Assembly: GCA_003213855.1 (NCBI GenBank)
Contig: QCMJ01000006.1
Location: forward strand, 1 to 53,238
Direction: 5' to 3'
Source: Prochlorococcus sp. AG-418-O03
Lineage (GTDB): Bacteria > Cyanobacteriota > Cyanobacteriia > PCC-6307 > Cyanobiaceae
Length of the DNA stretch: 53,238 bases
Shown here: positions 6,791 through 13,819 of the stretch, in pieces
Layout: the number at the start of each line of letters is the position of its first letter
Position numbering within the stretch: the first letter of the stretch is position 1
Made by a program: the position numbers and the translations under genes
Notes under the pieces: model-generated
Told to the model about the DNA's origin: nothing
Seen by the model: the letters and a program-made list of their open reading frames with translations, nothing else
The model's database searches: none

Positions 6791-7225
6791 ATGATCAAAA
6801 ATACGGGACAAAAAAAGATTTCGGAAACAATGGTAACTAAGCCTGACATTACCAAAAGACAAGAGCAACTTCTTGAAGAACTTAATAAATGTGATGATGA
6901 ACTGAGCGGTCAAGAGTTGCATAGACAATTGATTGAAAGCAAAAAAGCTATGGGGCTGACAACTGTTTACAGGAATCTTCAAGTTCTGATAAAGCATGGT
7001 TTAATACGTTCTAGACATCTCCCAACAGGAGAGGTTCTTTACACTCCCGTAGATAGAGACATTCATCATTTGACTTGTGTTCAATGTGGTGAGACATCAA
7101 AAATGGAAGGGTGTCCTGTAAAAGATATTCATACACCCAAAACAAATCCAAAGAAATTCCAATTGTTGTTTCATACCCTTGAGTATTTTGGACTTTGCCA
7201 GAACTGCTATCAAGCACAAAGTTAA
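6791..7225 (+). CDS. zur: Fur-family metalloregulator, probably Zur
   Basis: A 144-residue Fur-family repressor. The winged helix is at residues about 20-85 (KRQEQLLEEL; AMGLTTVYRNLQVLIKHGLI in pieces), and there are two structural zinc pairs, CVQC at 96-99 and CQNC at 136-139. The position among znuB, znuC and znuA indicates a zinc-responsive Zur that represses zinc import when zinc is plentiful. It is divergent from znuB with only 17 bases between starts, and convergent with znuC. Fur or PerR roles are possible alternatives, but the context favours Zur. Confidence 0.8.
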   Translation: MIKNTGQKKISETMVTKPDITKRQEQLLEELNKCDDELSGQELHRQLIESKKAMGLTTVYRNLQVLIKHGLIRSRHLPTGEVLYTPVDRDIHHLTCVQCGETSKMEGCPVKDIHTPKTNPKKFQLLFHTLEYFGLCQNCYQAQS

Positions 7226-7239
7226 AACTAAATTTTTTT

Positions 7240-8010
7240 TTAATCACAACAATTATTATCCTCAATTGAGCTGATATTTATATCCTCTAATTTATCTTTT
7301 ATAGAATCAGGGCTTCCAGAGGCCAATACAGCGTTATCCAAAACAATAACTTGATCATAACTATTTAACGAGGTACCCCAATCATGACTGCTTACCATTA
7401 AAGAAAGACCAGCATCAGCAAGTTGACGAACAATTTTTAGAAAATCCTCCTTTGCAGGTGGATCTAAAGCTGCACAAGGTTCATCAAGAAGGTAAATTTT
7501 TGCTGGAGACATTAATGTTTTGGCTAATAAAGCTCTTTGTTGTTGTCCACCAGATAAAGAATCAAGCCTTCTGTTAGCAATATTTGCAATGCCGACTCTT
7601 TGCATTGTGGCCTCCAATTCACAGCATTTATTAATCCATGCATTAGGGTTGGCAAGAAGAGCTTTAATTTGAAAAGGACTACTACTTTTTGATTTTGAGT
7701 ATTTTATTTGTCCTAATGAAACTAGTTTTTCTACAGTTATTGGAAATTTCCAATTCATAGAGCTTCTTTGTGGCATAAGTGAGACTTGAGATCTTTGTCT
7801 AATTAACTTCTCCCCGTCAATTTTTATCTGTCCATTATCTGGAATACATTGTCCCTGCAATATTCTTAAAAGAGTAGATTTGCCAGCTCCGTTTGGACCA
7901 ACTAGCGCTGTTAGAGTACCAGGTTTAATCTCAACCGATACCTTACTTAAAACTGGCTTACTTTTTTTTGTGTATGAATAGGTTAAATTTTCAGCGACTA
8001 AAGTAGCCAT
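7240..8010 (-). CDS. znuC: zinc ABC transporter, ATPase ZnuC
   Basis: A 256-residue ABC ATPase with Walker A GPNGAGKST (residues 38-46), the signature LSGGQQQRALLAK, and Walker B YLLDEPCAALD. It energises the permease ZnuB. znuC is divergent from znuA, and the 95-140 bp between them holds the Zur-box-like palindrome, so both could be controlled from there. It is convergent with zur, with a 14-base gap between stops. Confidence 0.88.
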   Translation of the reverse strand: MATLVAENLTYSYTKKSKPVLSKVSVEIKPGTLTALVGPNGAGKSTLLRILQGQCIPDNGQIKIDGEKLIRQRSQVSLMPQRSSMNWKFPITVEKLVSLGQIKYSKSKSSSPFQIKALLANPNAWINKCCELEATMQRVGIANIANRRLDSLSGGQQQRALLAKTLMSPAKIYLLDEPCAALDPPAKEDFLKIVRQLADAGLSLMVSSHDWGTSLNSYDQVIVLDNAVLASGSPDSIKDKLEDINISSIEDNNCCD

Positions 8011-8106
8011 TAATTAATCTTTAAAAAAGTCACTTTATAAGTTTACCAATAATACAATTTTCATATTATTTTCATAACATTTGATACTTTCACTTGCTTT
8101 GAATTA

Positions 8107-8127
8107 TGAAAATGATTATCATTTTTA
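8107..8127. promoter_or_regulatory. putative Zur box between znuC and znuA
   Basis: AAAATGAT-T-ATCATTTT (8109-8125) is a perfect 17-base palindrome. The inner ATGATTATCAT core resembles Fur-family operators, whose zinc members in cyanobacteria use TGATAATNATTATCA-like sites. It overlaps the first in-frame ATG of znuA (8106), which argues that the real start is the ATG at 8151. The palindrome would then lie 25-45 bases upstream, over the promoter. The match is by eye; binding by Zur is inferred. Confidence 0.65.
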
Positions 8128-8150
8128 AGTATTTAATAACTTTTTTGTCT

Positions 8151-9653
8151 ATGTTGAAAAGACTTTTAACAAATAAAACAAGTTCAAGTAATTCAATTAT
8201 CAAAAATTCTGTAATACTAGGAACAATAATATTTTCTGGTTTTGGGCAGGATGTTCTGGCTAAGGGAAAGTCATACGTAGCAGTAGAACCACTAGTTTGT
8301 AATTTAGTTAAATCAATTGCATTACCTTCCGACGAAGTTACATGCTTAGTAGATAGAAAGCAGGATGTTCATGACTTTAAGATCAATCCAAGACAAGCTC
8401 AATTACTTAATAACGCCGATAAAGTATTCACTCTTGGTAAAGAAATGACCCCAAGTATGAGAAATTGGGAAAGCAAAAAGCAAACAGTTGTTATAGGTGT
8501 TAGCGCAATAGATGTAGATGACCACTCTGATCATGCGGGACATGACGATCACGCTGATCATTCAGCGAAGGTAGATGACCACTCTGATCATGGAGGTCAC
8601 GACGATCATTCAGATCATGGTGGACATGATGATCACGCTGAAGGAGCTTTTGAATGGGCAGGTAAATTCCAGTTATCTAAAGGATCCTACAAATGGTCAT
8701 TCGCAAAAGTTGATGGCGAATATGCAGATCCTGCAATGAAAATGGTAATTCTAAAATCTAATGACATTGAGGGATCCGAAGATTTAGCTAAAGAACTATT
8801 AGGATCTAAATTCTCAACAAGAAGAAAAAATAATGGGACTCTGACTGCAAGTAATAAAGCTTTTGTTCTTAACTTTGATCAACGAAAAGAAAGCACAGTT
8901 TTTAACGTGGAAATTGAAGAAGATGGTCAATACACATTTTTTACTGAACACATGCCTTTTGAGTTTGAGGCAAATGAACACTTTTTTAAAGACGCATTGA
9001 ATAGTGATGTAGAGCCGATAGCACAAGTACCAGATGAAGGAGAGGGGCATCATCATCATGACCATGGAGGTCTAGATCCACATGTATGGCATGATCCACA
9101 TAACATTATAAAAATGGGAAATGTTATAAACGAAAGTTTAAAGAAGGATGCTTCTAAGAGAAGCATCAGAAAGCAAATTAATGAAAGATTTGAAAAGGCT
9201 GATTCTATCTTAGAAGACTTGGATAGTTGGATCGTTGAACAAGTAGCCTCTATTCCTGAGGAGAACAGAGTAATTGTTTCTAAACACAAGGCGATGGAAT
9301 ACTACGGTGATGCTTTTGGTTTTGAAACCATTAGTTTACTTGACTTTCTTGGAGACTCCTCAAGCTTAAGGCCGGAAAATATTAAGTCTGTACTTACAGA
9401 ACTTAAAGAAGATAATGTTTTGGCTCTTTTCCCAGAGCAAAAACCTGCTTCCAAACTGTTAAGAAATCTAAGCAGACAAAGTTCTATTCCTATTTCTTCT
9501 GATCAAATATTTGTTGATGGATTGATGATGGATGGTAATACGGTTTCAGTAGCAGTACACAACACTTGTACAATTGTTGATTCATTAGGTGGAAGCTGTG
9601 ATAAAGAATCCGGCTCTAATCTTGAGTCTGAATGGTACAAACTTTCAGATTAA
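8151..9653 (+). CDS. znuA: zinc-binding periplasmic protein ZnuA with inserted extra module
   Basis: The high-affinity zinc-binding component (cluster A-I, ZnuA/TroA family). The protein has a signal peptide (SVILGTIIFSGFGQDVLA), the early DVHDFKINPRQAQLL motif, LDPHVWHDP, and VSKHKAMEYYGDAFGF, which carry metal-ligand His and Glu. The family usually has about 300 residues; this one has about 500. The extra part is two long His/Asp-rich stretches with about 115 residues of a separate FEWAG-type module between them. I chose the ATG at 8151 because the one at 8106 lies within the Zur-like palindrome. It works with ZnuB and ZnuC. Confidence 0.87.
   Translation: MLKRLLTNKTSSSNSIIKNSVILGTIIFSGFGQDVLAKGKSYVAVEPLVCNLVKSIALPSDEVTCLVDRKQDVHDFKINPRQAQLLNNADKVFTLGKEMTPSMRNWESKKQTVVIGVSAIDVDDHSDHAGHDDHADHSAKVDDHSDHGGHDDHSDHGGHDDHAEGAFEWAGKFQLSKGSYKWSFAKVDGEYADPAMKMVILKSNDIEGSEDLAKELLGSKFSTRRKNNGTLTASNKAFVLNFDQRKESTVFNVEIEEDGQYTFFTEHMPFEFEANEHFFKDALNSDVEPIAQVPDEGEGHHHHDHGGLDPHVWHDPHNIIKMGNVINESLKKDASKRSIRKQINERFEKADSILEDLDSWIVEQVASIPEENRVIVSKHKAMEYYGDAFGFETISLLDFLGDSSSLRPENIKSVLTELKEDNVLALFPEQKPASKLLRNLSRQSSIPISSDQIFVDGLMMDGNTVSVAVHNTCTIVDSLGGSCDKESGSNLESEWYKLSD
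8514..8640 (+). repeat. His-rich tandem repeats inside znuA
   Basis: A 22-base segment beginning GTAGATGACCACTCTG occurs identically at 8514-8535 and 8571-8592 (57-base period). Shorter degenerate copies follow to about 8640. They encode HSDH, GHDDH and DHGGHDDH runs, the flexible metal-gathering loop of ZnuA. Slippage can change the repeat number between strains. Confidence 0.7.
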
Positions 9654-9730
9654 ATTTTTCTAATAAAAACGGTTTTCATTTCTTATTATTACTATTATTA
9701 AACTATTGTTTATCTAGTAAAAAACAGTAA

Positions 9731-11080
9731 ATGAGCATCAAAGATAAAGTTCCCGTTACAATTCTCACTGGATTTTTAGGTTCAGGGAAGACTACTTTGC
9801 TTAATAGAATACTAAGTGAAGAGCACGGGAAAAGAATAGCCGTAATTGAGAATGAATACGGTGAAGTAGGTATAGATCAAGGGCTGGTAATTAATGCCGA
9901 TGAAGAAGTATTTGAGATGTCAAATGGGTGCATTTGTTGTACTGTGCGCGGTGATTTAATAAGAGTCCTTGGCAACCTTATGAAAAGAAGAGATAAGTTT
10001 GACTATGTTTTAGTAGAAACGACAGGCTTAGCAGATCCTGGGCCAGTTGCACAGACATTCTTCATGGATGAAGAGATTAGTTCTGAATTTACTCTTGATG
10101 GAATTGTGACTTTAGTTGATGCTGCACATATTGATCAACAATTAGGAAGGAGTGATGAAAGTTCAGAACAAGTTGCATTTGCAGATGTTCTTGTCCTTAA
10201 CAAAACTGATTTAGTCTCTGATGATGCGCTAAATACTCTTGAATCTAGGTTGAGAGATATGAACCGAATGACTCGAATTATTCGAGCAGAGAATGCCAAA
10301 GTACCAATTGAAACAGTCTTAAATCTAAGTGCATTTGATCTCGATCAGATCCTTAAACGCAGGCCAACATTCCTTGAACCAGAATATCCTTTTGAATGGA
10401 CAGGTGTTTACGATCTTGATGCAGGTAAATATGAATTAATGCTAGAAGAAGGACCAGATCCAGAAATGTCCCTAGTAGCTCTCGTTAACCAAGGTGAGAG
10501 TGAGGAGGAACTTAAAGATGGGGCTGAATCCTCCGTAAGACTTTATGCAGAAAAAGCTAATACTTTAGAACCTGGAAATACTATCCCATATGGAGAACAT
10601 ATAAATCTCAAATTAGATGATAAAGGGAATAAATCCTTCATTCTGAACATAGAAAAACTAACAAAAATAGGTTTGTTTACACAGCACACTGCTGAAGAAT
10701 TCAATATGAAAGTCATTAAAAGTGAGGAAAATAAAGAGATTCCATTTAATACTGAAAGGTTTTGGCAAGCAGAGCATGAACATGATGATGAAGTAGGCTC
10801 AATTGCTATAGAGCGTTTTGGAGATGTTGATCCAGAAAAACTAAATACTTGGATGGGAAGGCTTCTCTCAGAAAAAGGAGTGGACATATTCAGAACTAAA
10901 GGTTTCATAAGTTACTCAGGTAACCCAAGGCGAATAGTTTTCCAAGGAGTGCACATGTTATTTACTGCTCAACCTGACAAAGAATGGGGTAACGAACCTC
11001 GTAGAAATCAACTTGTTTTTATCGGTAGAAATCTTAATGAGAAAGAGATGCTAGAAGACTTTGACAAATGCCTGATATAG
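9731..11080 (+). CDS. COG0523 (CobW-family) metal-chaperone GTPase
   Basis: A 449-residue P-loop GTPase of the CobW/COG0523 family. It has Walker A GFLGSGKTT (residues 14-22), the metal-binding motif GCICC (66-70), the DYVLVETTGLADP stretch and the guanine motif NKTD. The C-terminal domain (RFWQAEHEHDDE to the end) is the usual CobW_C. Between residues about 220 and 330 is an extra module resembling the one inside ZnuA. The zinc context points to a zinc chaperone or allocator rather than a cobalamin role. The last 13 bases overlap the WD40 gene. Confidence 0.85.
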   Translation: MSIKDKVPVTILTGFLGSGKTTLLNRILSEEHGKRIAVIENEYGEVGIDQGLVINADEEVFEMSNGCICCTVRGDLIRVLGNLMKRRDKFDYVLVETTGLADPGPVAQTFFMDEEISSEFTLDGIVTLVDAAHIDQQLGRSDESSEQVAFADVLVLNKTDLVSDDALNTLESRLRDMNRMTRIIRAENAKVPIETVLNLSAFDLDQILKRRPTFLEPEYPFEWTGVYDLDAGKYELMLEEGPDPEMSLVALVNQGESEEELKDGAESSVRLYAEKANTLEPGNTIPYGEHINLKLDDKGNKSFILNIEKLTKIGLFTQHTAEEFNMKVIKSEENKEIPFNTERFWQAEHEHDDEVGSIAIERFGDVDPEKLNTWMGRLLSEKGVDIFRTKGFISYSGNPRRIVFQGVHMLFTAQPDKEWGNEPRRNQLVFIGRNLNEKEMLEDFDKCLI

Positions 11081-12141
11081 AACCATTTAGCCCAAGAGGC
11101 ATGTTCCACGAAGGTTGGACAGCTGAAGTTAACGATTATGCCATAGCATGTGGCTGGGCTCTTAAAGGAAAACAATTTATTGTTGGCGACGTGGCAGGTG
11201 GTCTTTTTGCATTCGAGGGAGATACTGGAAAAATTATTTGGAAAAAAGATAATACGCACTCCGGTGGTTTATTAGCAATGGCCATTCATCCAGAAGGTGA
11301 AATATTTGCAACATCAGGTCAGGATGGGAATGTTCATATTTGTAATTGCCTCCAAGGTAAAGTAATTAAAACACTTGATCTTGGCAAAGGTTGGGTAGAA
11401 CATCTCAAGTGGTCTAATGACGGTTTATTTCTTGCGATAGCTTCCTCAAAAAAAGTATATGTTTTTAATGAAACTGGAGAAGAAAAATGGATTTCAGAAG
11501 ATCATCCAAGCACAGTAAGTGCAGTTACATGGTCAAATAAAAATGAGTTGGCTACTGCTTGCTACGGAAGAGTGACATTCTTTGACATAGTGAATAATAA
11601 AACGAATCAAAAACTCGAGTGGCAAGGATCATTAGTATCAATGGAATTAAGCCCTGATGGAGATATAGTCGCCTGTGGGAGCCAAGACAACTCAGTTCAT
11701 TTTTGGAGAAGATCAACCGGAATGGATGCAGAAATGACAGGCTATCCTGGAAAACCAAGTCACCTCTCTTTTGATGACAGCGGAAAATTACTAGCTACTA
11801 GTGGCAGTGAAAGAATCACAGTATGGAGCTTTATTGGAAATGGTCCAGAAGGGACTATGCCAGGAGAGCTATGTCACCATACAGAACCTATTTCGAGCCT
11901 TGCCTTTTCAAATAAAGGTATGCTTGTAGCCTCAGGATCAAGAGATGGTTCTGTTGTCGCAAGTTTTCTAAAAAAAGACGGTAATGGAGACCCAGTTGGA
12001 GCTGCATTCGCGGGAGATTTAGTAGGGGAAATCTCCTGGAGACCTGATGATTGTGCACTTGCAGCAGTTAATGCAAAAGGGGTGGTAAATGTATGGAAAT
12101 TTAAAGTTCGTACTAACCTTTTTTCTAAGGGGTTTAAGTAA
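11068..12141 (+). CDS. WD40-repeat protein of the zinc cluster
   Basis: A 357-residue protein with about seven WD40 blades. Repeats are recognisable by units such as LAMAIHPEGEIFATSGQDGNVHI, LSPDGDIVACGSQDNSVHFW and LAFSNKGMLVASGSRDGSV (each seen in part). It should form a beta-propeller scaffold. The gene overlaps the end of the cobW-family gene by 13 bases, which implies translational coupling and a related role. I see no signal peptide, so it is likely cytoplasmic. The binding partner is unknown. Confidence 0.85.
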   Translation: MPDIEPFSPRGMFHEGWTAEVNDYAIACGWALKGKQFIVGDVAGGLFAFEGDTGKIIWKKDNTHSGGLLAMAIHPEGEIFATSGQDGNVHICNCLQGKVIKTLDLGKGWVEHLKWSNDGLFLAIASSKKVYVFNETGEEKWISEDHPSTVSAVTWSNKNELATACYGRVTFFDIVNNKTNQKLEWQGSLVSMELSPDGDIVACGSQDNSVHFWRRSTGMDAEMTGYPGKPSHLSFDDSGKLLATSGSERITVWSFIGNGPEGTMPGELCHHTEPISSLAFSNKGMLVASGSRDGSVVASFLKKDGNGDPVGAAFAGDLVGEISWRPDDCALAAVNAKGVVNVWKFKVRTNLFSKGFK

Positions 12142-12159
12142 AAGTAGAAATTTATAAAA

Positions 12160-12315
12160 TTACCAATAATTAGCTTTTAAATGTCTTTCCATACAAATGA
12201 CTTCACAGTCATTATCTATACCTTTTGGGTGAATATCGCAATATGAGAGACATTGAAAATATTCGTCTATAGGATTAGATTGATCAGTTTTCCTAACTTC
12301 ATTCGAATGATTCAT
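12160..12315 (-). CDS. hypothetical small Cys-containing protein
   Basis: A 51-residue ORF starting MNHSNEVRKTDQSNPIDEYF, with four Cys in QCLSYCDIH and DCEVICMERHLK. The spacing C-x3-C ... C-x3-C is that of a small metal-binding or twin Cx3C helical hairpin protein. A similar pattern occurs, from memory, in small proteins of marine Synechococcus. It is convergent with the WD40 gene, 18 bases away, and so lies next to the zinc block. Function unknown; a zinc-binding role is speculation. Confidence 0.55.
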   Translation of the reverse strand: MNHSNEVRKTDQSNPIDEYFQCLSYCDIHPKGIDNDCEVICMERHLKANYW

Positions 12316-12887
12316 AAAAGAGATCCTCAATTATTTAAAATCAAGATAGTCGAATTAAATATCAAAAGAAATAAGCAAAACTTACTAAAAATATCTCAAA
12401 AAAATTAACACGATTTATTACTACTCTCGGACATTTTTTATAAAAAAGCAATGCGTATAAAAACGGATTGTCTTTAGAGAAATATTTTCCTAATTTTATA
12501 TTGTTGAGTTCTAGGAGGTCTTTCAAAATGATCGATAGCCTGCCTGAAATTTCGGAATGAACCGAACTAATTTAATTAACTGCTCCAATTATTTTTTATT
12601 AATGTCTAAGCTTCCTTCTTCTGCATCGTTTAGGTGCCCTCTAAGAAACAAGCTTAATTCTAGAGTTTTTGCCCCAGTTAAAGACAATTAGTTAATTTTG
12701 GTGAGTATTAGCTTAATAGGGGTTAATAACAAGGATCCATGATTTAGGTACGTTTTTAACTTCATAAAAAATATATAAGTAAAAGATAAAAGAGGGCTTT
12801 CATTAGTCCTCTTTTTTTTTAATTAAAAAAATAAGGTGACTTTCTTTTAGTTTTATAGATAATGATTAAAAAGATAAAATAAAAAAT
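12316..12887. other. 572-bp stretch without a recognisable gene
   Basis: No long frame lies here on either strand. The plus strand has an unusually good ribosome-binding site (AGGAGGT, 12514-12520) seven bases before an ATG (12528) that opens a frame of only ten codons (MIDSLPEISE). A second frame of 29 codons follows (12602-12691, MSKLPSSASFRCPLRN...). TTCGG/CCGAA (12552-12566) and TAAGCTT/AAGCTTA (about 12606 and 12650) could form stems. A strong plus-strand terminator closes the region at 12788-12820. It looks transcribed, perhaps as an RNA with a leader peptide, but I cannot identify it. Confidence 0.5.
12788..12820 (+). terminator. rho-independent terminator on the plus strand
   Basis: AAAAGAGG (12788-12795) pairs perfectly with CCTCTTTT (12808-12815) around a 12-base loop, and the T-run continues to 12820. 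No plus-strand gene ends within 600 bases upstream, so it implies an unannotated transcript in the preceding stretch. Confidence 0.75.
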
Positions 12888-13163
12888 ATGGTTAGATACT
12901 ATTGCCCCTATTGCAATCCTAAATATCAATTTCAAAAACAATCTTCAAAAGGGGTTCTTGTATGTGGATTGTGCGGTGAGGATCTTGTAAAAAAACCATT
13001 TATTAGGTTAAACCAGATAATTGCTTTAGTTGCTGCGTCATCATTACTTCTACCGTTAGTATATACTTTTATTTTTTTAATTAAAAATCAAATAAATCCT
13101 CCAAATAAAAATTATCAAGCAAATATTATGTATTCATTAATTATTAAAGATACAATTGCATAA
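12888..13163 (+). CDS. zinc-ribbon small membrane protein
   Basis: A 91-residue protein with a zinc-ribbon pattern at the N-terminus (YYCPYCNPKYQF at residues 4-15 and VCGLCGEDL at about 25-33: two CxxC pairs), then one transmembrane helix (IIALVAASSLLLPLVYTFIFLI). The ribbon likely faces the cytoplasm. It is conserved-looking, but the function is unknown. The gene follows the strong terminator at 12820 and should have its own promoter. Confidence 0.65.
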   Translation: MVRYYCPYCNPKYQFQKQSSKGVLVCGLCGEDLVKKPFIRLNQIIALVAASSLLLPLVYTFIFLIKNQINPPNKNYQANIMYSLIIKDTIA

Positions 13164-13187
13164 AACAATTAAAAAAAATTCAGAAAG

Positions 13188-13409
13188 TCAACCTCTACAA
13201 AGAGATTTATTTAAACATGAATTTTTACTCTCAACATTTATTTGATCATCAAAACTTTTTAATTTTTTTTCATTATTTATTGATTTAACTTTCAGTCCAC
13301 AATGACCTTTGCAACCTCCATTAATTAGATTATGTGCATGTAAATTGGGAATATTCGTAAATAACAAAAGAAAAATTATTTTAAAAATTTGATAAAAATA
13401 AGACTTCAT
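13188..13409 (-). CDS. secreted small Cys-rich protein
   Basis: A 73-residue precursor from the ATG at 13409 (MKSYFYQIFKIIFLLLFTNI..., signal peptide ending near HAHN). An in-frame ATG four codons upstream gives a less typical signal sequence. The mature part has NGGCKGHCGLK and, at the end, SCLNKSLCRG, so four Cys in two pairs. It may be a disulfide-bonded periplasmic or luminal peptide. The His and Cys content near the cleavage site could bind metal. No family recognised. Confidence 0.55.
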   Translation of the reverse strand: MKSYFYQIFKIIFLLLFTNIPNLHAHNLINGGCKGHCGLKVKSINNEKKLKSFDDQINVESKNSCLNKSLCRG

Positions 13410-13452
13410 TTTTAATATCATTTTCCCAGAATTAGTAAATAAATAATATCAG

Positions 13453-13689
13453 TTAATTCCAAGGAGTGTTTATAAGTCCCCAGATATCGAAGAAGAAAAA
13501 TAAAACTGCAATAACTACAAGATCCCAAGCTCTTTCCCTAAACGCCCAAGGTGCAATAAAAACTTCCCCAAGTCCATGGAGTGCCGCCCCAATAGGTAAA
13601 TGATCAAGAACAAGCAAACTGTGAGAGAGAATAAAAAGAAAGCTTGCGAAATATCTAAAAAAAACAAATTGCCAATTACTAGAATTCAT
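13453..13689 (-). CDS. hypothetical membrane protein
   Basis: A 78-residue protein with two to three hydrophobic segments (FFRYFASFLFILSHSLLVL; WDLVVIAVLFFFFDIWGLI) joined by a Gly/His-containing loop (GAALHGLGEVFIAPWAF). The sequence is not simple low complexity and looks conserved. Function unknown. It is transcribed divergently from the ATP-grasp operon. Confidence 0.6.
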   Translation of the reverse strand: MNSSNWQFVFFRYFASFLFILSHSLLVLDHLPIGAALHGLGEVFIAPWAFRERAWDLVVIAVLFFFFDIWGLINTPWN

Positions 13690-13819
13690 ACTTTTTTAGA
13701 TTTTTAAAAAAATATACTTCAATGATCCAAATAAGGAAATAGATCGAGTTAGGAGATGTTTTTTTTTGTAGCCATAAATACGAATAAAGATTTGAAGCTA
13801 AAGTAAAAGTTATTAAACC

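Noticed and set aside
10543..10908. A 121-residue minus-strand frame within the CobW-family gene
   Set aside because: It is antisense to clear conserved CobW sequence, and its Ser- and Phe-rich composition is that of a shadow.
12420..12820. tmRNA, 6S RNA, SRP RNA or RNase P RNA in the 12.5-kb gap
   Set aside because: No tag peptide, no conserved SRP loop or RNase P core, and no 6S-type long hairpin is visible.
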